NCBI GenBank assembly: GCA_020086605.1
Contig: JACBWW010000021.1
Span: 171,797 to 235,796, forward strand
Length of the DNA stretch: 64,000 bases
Direction: 5' to 3'
Origin: Lanius collurio
Lineage: Eukaryota; Chordata; Aves; Passeriformes; Laniidae
Within the stretch, counting starts at the first letter, position 1; each line of letters begins with the position of its first letter. Below, one piece after another: positions 59,331-64,000 of the stretch. A program made the translations under genes and the position numbers. Below the pieces are notes generated by a model, which saw only the letters and a list, made by a program, of their open reading frames with translations, made no database searches and had not been told where the DNA came from.

Positions 59331-60846
59331 CCGCTTCTGCGGGGACCTGGACTGCCCCGACTGGGTGCTGGCCGAGATCAGCACCCTGGCCAAAATAGTT
59401 AAGTTCCCGTGCCCCCCCCGTCCCCCTGCCCGTCCCCCGCCTGCTCCGGGCCCGCTGCTCACCTTCCTTCTCCCCCGCAGTCCTCGGTGAAGCTGAAGTT
59501 GATCTGCGCCCAGGTGCTGCGGGACCTGCTGGGGGAGGCCATCGAGGTAAGTGTGAGGCTACCGCAGTGGAGGCCAAGTGTTTCAACACTGCACTGGCAT
59601 GATCTGCAACCTTAATTAATCTTGTGTTCTTCATGCAAGCTTCAGCGTTAAGAATGCTACCGGCATCTACTAGTAATTATAATATGCATAGTAAGTGTTA
59701 TTAGTATTAATATTTAGGTAAGAATTGTTAGTGTTAACACTTCTAGTGAGTGTGTTATCTGGTGTTTACTGTGATGCTCTGCTCTCCCACAGTATGACAA
59801 AATCCTGAAGCTGACCTCGGATGCAAAGTTAGGTGAGCACTGCTGTCCTTACCAGGATCCCCCAATAGAGCCATGCTCCAGGGATGGGCAGTGATCCGCC
59901 TGGGGATGCCTTCCCAAGGTGACAGTGCTCACCCTCCCTCCTGTCTGCAGAGTCGGGGGATGTGAAGGCAACCATTGCTGTCCTTGGCTTCATCCTCTCC
60001 AGTGCAGCCAAGCACAACGTAGACAGTGAGTCTCTGTCAAGTGAGCTGCAGCAGCTGGGGCTGCCCAAAGGTAAACTCTTAGGGTGGCACCATGAGCCAG
60101 ACCTGGTGGGATGTTCATGACAATTCCCAGTCCTGCCTTCTTCACATGCAGATGGAGGGCAGGCTGGCTGCTGTGCTGTCCTCCATCACCTCCCTTCTGT
60201 GTCATCAATCCCTGGGGGCTCCTCAGGTGCTTTAATGGAGTTTGGCAGCTGCAGGTCTGGTGTGAGCAGAGGGGTTCTTCTCTTGTCTCCCCTCATGAGC
60301 AGAGCATGCCAGTGGGTTGTGCCGTTCCTATGAGGAGAAGCAGAGCTCCCTGCAGGACAGACTCAGGGCCTGCAGCCTGCGATGTGAGTGGGGTGTTGTG
60401 TCTTAATAGGGGTGTGGGAATCAGCATCAGTCACCCTGCCGGAGCGAGCAGGGTTGCTGACACCATCCCACTCCCCACCCTAGTGAGCCAGCTGGGCTCA
60501 GTGTGCTGGCGAGTGGATTACACCCTCAGCTCCAGTGAGCTGCAGGAGGTCAATGAGCCAGTGGTGCACCTGACCTTCAACGTGCGGGACAGAGAGTGTG
60601 AGAAGATGACGGCTGTCCCTGTGACGGTCTCGGCCGACAAGTTCCGAGTGCTGCTGGCAGGTGAGGCACCAGGAGGGGTGGCAGCAGGAACCCCCATGGG
60701 GGATTCTACAGGGGGAGATGCTGTGGGAGGCATGCTGGGAAGGGGATGCTGTAAGGGATGCTGCAATACCAGCAGCTCCCCCACATCTCCATCCTCTCTC
60801 TGCAGAGCTGAAGCAGGCCCAGACCCTGATGAACACCCTTCTTTGA
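59242..60846 (+). CDS. COMMD4: COMM domain-containing protein 4
   Basis: COMMD4 is one of the ten COMMD subunits of the Commander complex, which recycles membrane proteins from endosomes and also touches NF-kB and cullin regulation. Coding exons: 59242-59244 (the ATG alone), 59326-59397, 59481-59546, 59793-59832, 59951-60070, 60303-60383, 60484-60660 and 60806-60846. The total is exactly 600 nt, or 199 residues, the human length. The N-terminal helical part reads [19 protein letters not shown], with [20 protein letters not shown] further on. The COMM domain is in the last two exons ([40 protein letters not shown]). Donor GTTAAG after exon 2 is weak but matches the frame. The gene is compact, 1.6 kb, and ends 340 bp before NEIL1. 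Confidence 0.95.
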
Positions 60847-60937
60847 GGAGCCAGGAAAGGGTCACACTGGTGCTCCTGGCTAGGGAGGAGGACGTTTCCC
60901 TGCCCTCCGGGTTTCCGGGGGTCCACGGGGCAGCTCT

Positions 60938-60943
60938 AATAAA
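60938..60943 (+). terminator. COMMD4: COMMD4 poly(A) signal AATAAA
   Basis: A canonical hexamer 92 bases after the COMMD4 stop. The next CCAAT box of the NEIL1 promoter is only about 110 bp further on. Confidence 0.85.
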
Positions 60944-61009
60944 GTCCCGGTGACAAAGCTGAGCCGTGTCCCACTGTACGCCCGCGTTGTGCGACGTTTC
61001 CCCGCGGCG

Positions 61010-61184
61010 GGATGGCCTCGGCAGGACAACAACCTCCGGTATCACCGCGCAGCCAATGGGAGCGCGCACCGCCCGCCGCGCAGCCAATGGGAGTGCGCAC
61101 CGCCCGTCGCGCAGCCAATAGGGGCGGGCCGTGCTTACAGGCGGCGGCGGCGGAGCGTTTGGCCTCCGCTGTGCGATCGCGACC
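61010..61184 (+). promoter_or_regulatory. NEIL1: NEIL1 promoter with three tandem CCAAT boxes
   Basis: CCAAT at 61053-61057, 61084-61088 and 61115-61119, exactly 31 bp apart, within a repeated unit GCGCAGCCAATGGGAG. CpG-rich and TATA-less. The ATG is at 61185, so the 5'UTR must be short, likely under 60 bases. Confidence 0.8.
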
Positions 61185-63839
61185 ATGCCCGAGTGCCCGG
61201 AGCTGCACCTGGCCGGGCGTTTCATCAACGGGGCGTGCGGAGGGCTGGTGTTCGCGGGCGGCGTGGAACGGTCGGCGGTGGGCCGCGGCCCGGAGGTGCC
61301 TTTCCGCAGCGAGGCCTACCGCATTTCGGCCATTGCCCGGGGCAAGGAACTGCGGCTGACGCTGAGCGCGCTGGACCCCGCCGGCGCCACACCCCCGCAG
61401 GACCTCGTGTTCCGCTTCGGCATGTCGGGGTCGTTCCGGCTGTGCCCCGCCGCTGAGCTGCCCCGCCATGCCCACCTCCGCTTCCTCACCCGCGAGAGCC
61501 CCCCGCGCGCCCTCTGCTTCGTCGACCCCCGGCGTTTCGGGTCTTGGCGCCTGGGGGACGCCTGGCAGCCGGAACGCGGGCCCTGCGTCGTCTCCGAGTA
61601 CCAGGCATTCAGGTGAGCGTCCTGAGGAATGGCCCCTGCTTGCTTTTGGCTGCTTTTCCTGCACAGACATGCCCAGGGGACTCTTGATGCCCCGTGCTCT
61701 CTTGCAGAGGGAATGTGCTGAAGAACCTGGGTGACAGAGCTTTTGACAAGCCCATCTGTGAGGTCCTCTTAAACCAGAAATATTTCAATGGAATTGGGAA
61801 TTACCTGCGTGCTGAGATCCTGTACAGGTAAGGTGGGTTGAGCACTGCTGACCTGCCATGGAAGTTTAGTCTTGAAGAGTTTGCTGGAGCTTGACAGCTC
61901 CTTGGCTACGCCAGCTGCGCCTCCTGGCACTGGAAGTGCCAGAACCGAGAGGCTTCAGGCTTATGTGTAACTCTCTCAGGTTGAAGATCCCTCCCTTTGA
62001 AAAAGCTCGGACCGTGCTGGAGGCCCTGAAGGATCAGGAGCAGGAGAGGAGGAAGAAGGTGGGGAATACCAGGTGCTTTCACAGGCTGAGAAAGCAGCAG
62101 GTTTCCAGATAGATGCCATAAGCAGGGTTTTGGTTGCCTGTGGCCCTTCATGATGAGCTCTGCCAATCTTCTGCCCTAAGGAAGTCTACAAGTGTTTTTT
62201 TTGGTGGGTGAAGAGGAAAAAGTGAGGGAAATAAACTCCTTGCAAGCTTAAGATCTCCAAGAGCAAGGCTGCAGTAAAGGCCAAGGCTGATCTTGTGGCC
62301 TCAGGGGAGAGGAAGCAGCTATTTTAAAGAAGCCTGAAAACAAACTACATGACCTGCTGCTGGTGTTTGTGTGTGTTAGCCCTCTTTCATGTCTTTGTAG
62401 CTGAGGTGGAAGCCTACTGTGTGGTGAACTCAGGGCTGTCATGTGTGGAGAGTGTGGCAGCTCATCCTCTGGAGGGCAAGAGATGGGGAAGAAGATGAGA
62501 GAACTTGAGGAGGCAGAGGGAGCTAGCAGGTGACTTCTCTGCCCTTCTCCAACCCTGCAGGATCCTTCCCTGACACTGAGCAAGAAGGTGAAGCTGAGGC
62601 AAGAGAACCCGGATCTCCTGGAGCTGTGCCACACCGTGCCCATGGAGGTCATCATGGCAGGTGAGGGGACAGGCAGCTGGGGGATGGGGCTGGCAGGGAG
62701 GCCAGGGCTTTGCTTTCTCAGTATCAGAAGGTTTGGGGGGGAACCCTGACATGGTGATCATGGCTTCTGTTCTGATTCTGTCCTTTCCCTGTCTCCCCTC
62801 CCAGAGAAGCAGCTCTTTGACCCTGAGCACTCAGATAACTATGCTGCCTTCAAGAACTGGCTGCAGTGTTACTTGGTGCCTGGCATGAGCTCCCTGCGTG
62901 ACCGCAATGGCAGGACCATATGGTTCCAGGTAGGAGCCTGGGGCTGCTGTTGGGAGCTGGGGGTCCCCAAACCATTTCTCCAAGGGGACACTGGTCTATT
63001 TTCTGCTTGCTGAGACTCCCATTACACTGTGTGGCTGGGGGTCTCCCTCTCCATCAAGCTGCTGGGCATGGAGGTGACAAGGACCTCCTGTGTGGTGGGC
63101 AGCCAGGTAATGGATGGTGAGCAGTCTGGAGCAGATGGAAGGAATGGTGGGGTTGGGGTGGTCTGGAAGCCCTGTTCTTCCCTCCTGTGCCCTGTGTTTG
63201 GGGCCTTGAAGGTACAGGAAATGATGGCAGAGTCCCCAAGACACAGGGCAGGCAGAGCAAGCCCAACTCCACTGCCTTCCCAGGGAAACGTGGCTGTTTC
63301 CCTATCACTGCAATGGCTGCAGGATGGAGAAGGGGCAGGGATGCTGCTGCTACTGCCTGCAGAATGACTGCACCCCAGTCAATGCTCTGTCCCTTCCTTA
63401 CAGGGAGAGCCTGGCCCGATGGCTCCCAAAGGTGAGTCTCCTCTCCCCTTCCCCTTGCTCCGGGAGGGCTGGAGATGGGGAAACCCTCTTGCTGTGCAGC
63501 AGGAGGGCACAGGTGTTCAGAGAGCAAAGAGCCGTTCTCTCTGGGGCGCTGACAGGCCTGTGACAGTCATTGGCACCAAGGGACAGAACCCATTTGCCCT
63601 CAAAGCTTCCGACCAGCATCCCAACCTGCCTGGGAGCAGCTGTTGGATGGTTTTTCATCCTGCGGTTCCTCACATCACCCAGGGCAGCATCCCTGCGCCA
63701 TGGCCTGTCCCTTGGGGTGCAGGCTCTGCCCCATCCTCTCCTCACCCCACCTAACCTAGGCACATCCTCTCATGCAGGGCAGAGACCCCGCAAGAAGAGC
63801 CCTCAGCTGAAGGCAGACCCTGAGGCACCGACCCCCAAG
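61185..63839 (+). CDS. NEIL1: Endonuclease VIII-like 1 DNA glycosylase, 5' part of gene
   Basis: NEIL1 removes oxidised bases in base-excision repair and cuts the strand by beta,delta-elimination. Coding exons in the window: 61185-61612, 61708-61827, 61980-62058, 62561-62660, 62805-62929, 63404-63431 and 63778-63839 (314 codons, open to the right). Pro2 (the nucleophile) and Glu3 are present in MPECPELHLAGRF; the conserved lysine is in ARGKELRL. The glycosylase body follows (VFRFGMSGSFRL, ALCFVDPRRFGSW), then the helix-two-turn-helix (FNGIGNYLRAEILYR) and the zincless finger (GMSSLRDRNGRTIWFQ). The tail is basic (GQRPRKKSPQLK). Residue 4 is Cys where I recall Gly in human. The recognition loop differs in sequence. 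The 3' exons lie beyond the window. Confidence 0.95.
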
Positions 63840-64000
63840 GTGAGCAGCTTTGTGGCTCTGTCTGGCTCTCTTGTTCCCTGTGCCTTGCTCGGGCTGCTCA
63901 GGAATTCATGGTGATGATCCTACATGGAGTTTCTCATCTTGGTGCTCCAAGGACGCTTCTGCTGCTAAGCTCTGGCTCTGATGCCCACTCAGGTCACCCC
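63840..64000 (+). other. NEIL1: NEIL1 intron, running to the window end
   Basis: Starts with the donor GTGAGC after codon 314. No acceptor followed by a NEIL1-like frame was seen before position 64000. Confidence 0.7.

Noticed and set aside
60111..60953. 280-residue plus-strand frame across COMMD4
   Set aside because: It reads through COMMD4 introns; only the COMM-domain exon part is real coding sequence.

Overview
The window is nuclear DNA of a vertebrate, almost certainly a bird. Genes are split by GT-AG introns. CR1-type LINE fragments, the typical avian retroposon, lie on both strands. Promoters are compact CpG islands, and the gene order SCAMP5 - PPCDC - C15orf39 - COMMD4 - NEIL1 matches human 15q24. 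Two related LTR-like elements and the short introns would suit a songbird, but the species cannot be read from the sequence.

Layout, all genes on the + strand: (1) 1-992, the last three coding exons of SCAMP5, then a long 3'UTR. (2) About 3.99-4.34 kb, a CpG-island promoter with three CCAAT boxes, then PPCDC (coding exons 5811-17385, poly(A) signal 17890). (3) 17.9-37.7 kb, about 20 kb with no gene I can support; it holds simple repeats, LTR-like elements and a CR1 piece. (4) A degenerate G-rich minisatellite next to a CpG island near 38.1-38.5 kb, probably the C15orf39 promoter, then a 4.7 kb intron and a single 3-kb coding exon of C15orf39 (43114-46114) with a short last exon. (5) 48.96-55.14 kb, a complete 13-exon gene for a mucin-like, single-pass membrane protein with three SEA modules; I cannot match it to a named gene and it is the main find here. 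(6) 55.4-58.0 kb, a repetitive non-coding block with about 0.6-0.7 kb duplicated units carrying perfect CRE palindromes. (7) A CpG island at 58.2-59.3 kb serving COMMD4 and, on its other side, a TATA-type minus-strand promoter. (8) COMMD4 (59242-60846) and, only about 240 bp after its poly(A) signal, NEIL1 (61185 to beyond the window end).

The genes do not form a pathway. SCAMP5 acts in synaptic vesicle trafficking, PPCDC in coenzyme A synthesis, C15orf39 is probably nuclear or co-repressor related, COMMD4 belongs to the endosomal Commander complex, and NEIL1 is a base-excision repair glycosylase. A shared regulatory theme is visible: CCAAT boxes in tandem at 30-32 bp spacing occur in the PPCDC, COMMD4 and NEIL1 promoters, and a 56-bp piece of the COMMD4 cassette recurs in inverted orientation 3 kb away. 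Exon borders were chosen by reading frame, GT-AG sites and recalled similarity to the human proteins; no alignment was run.
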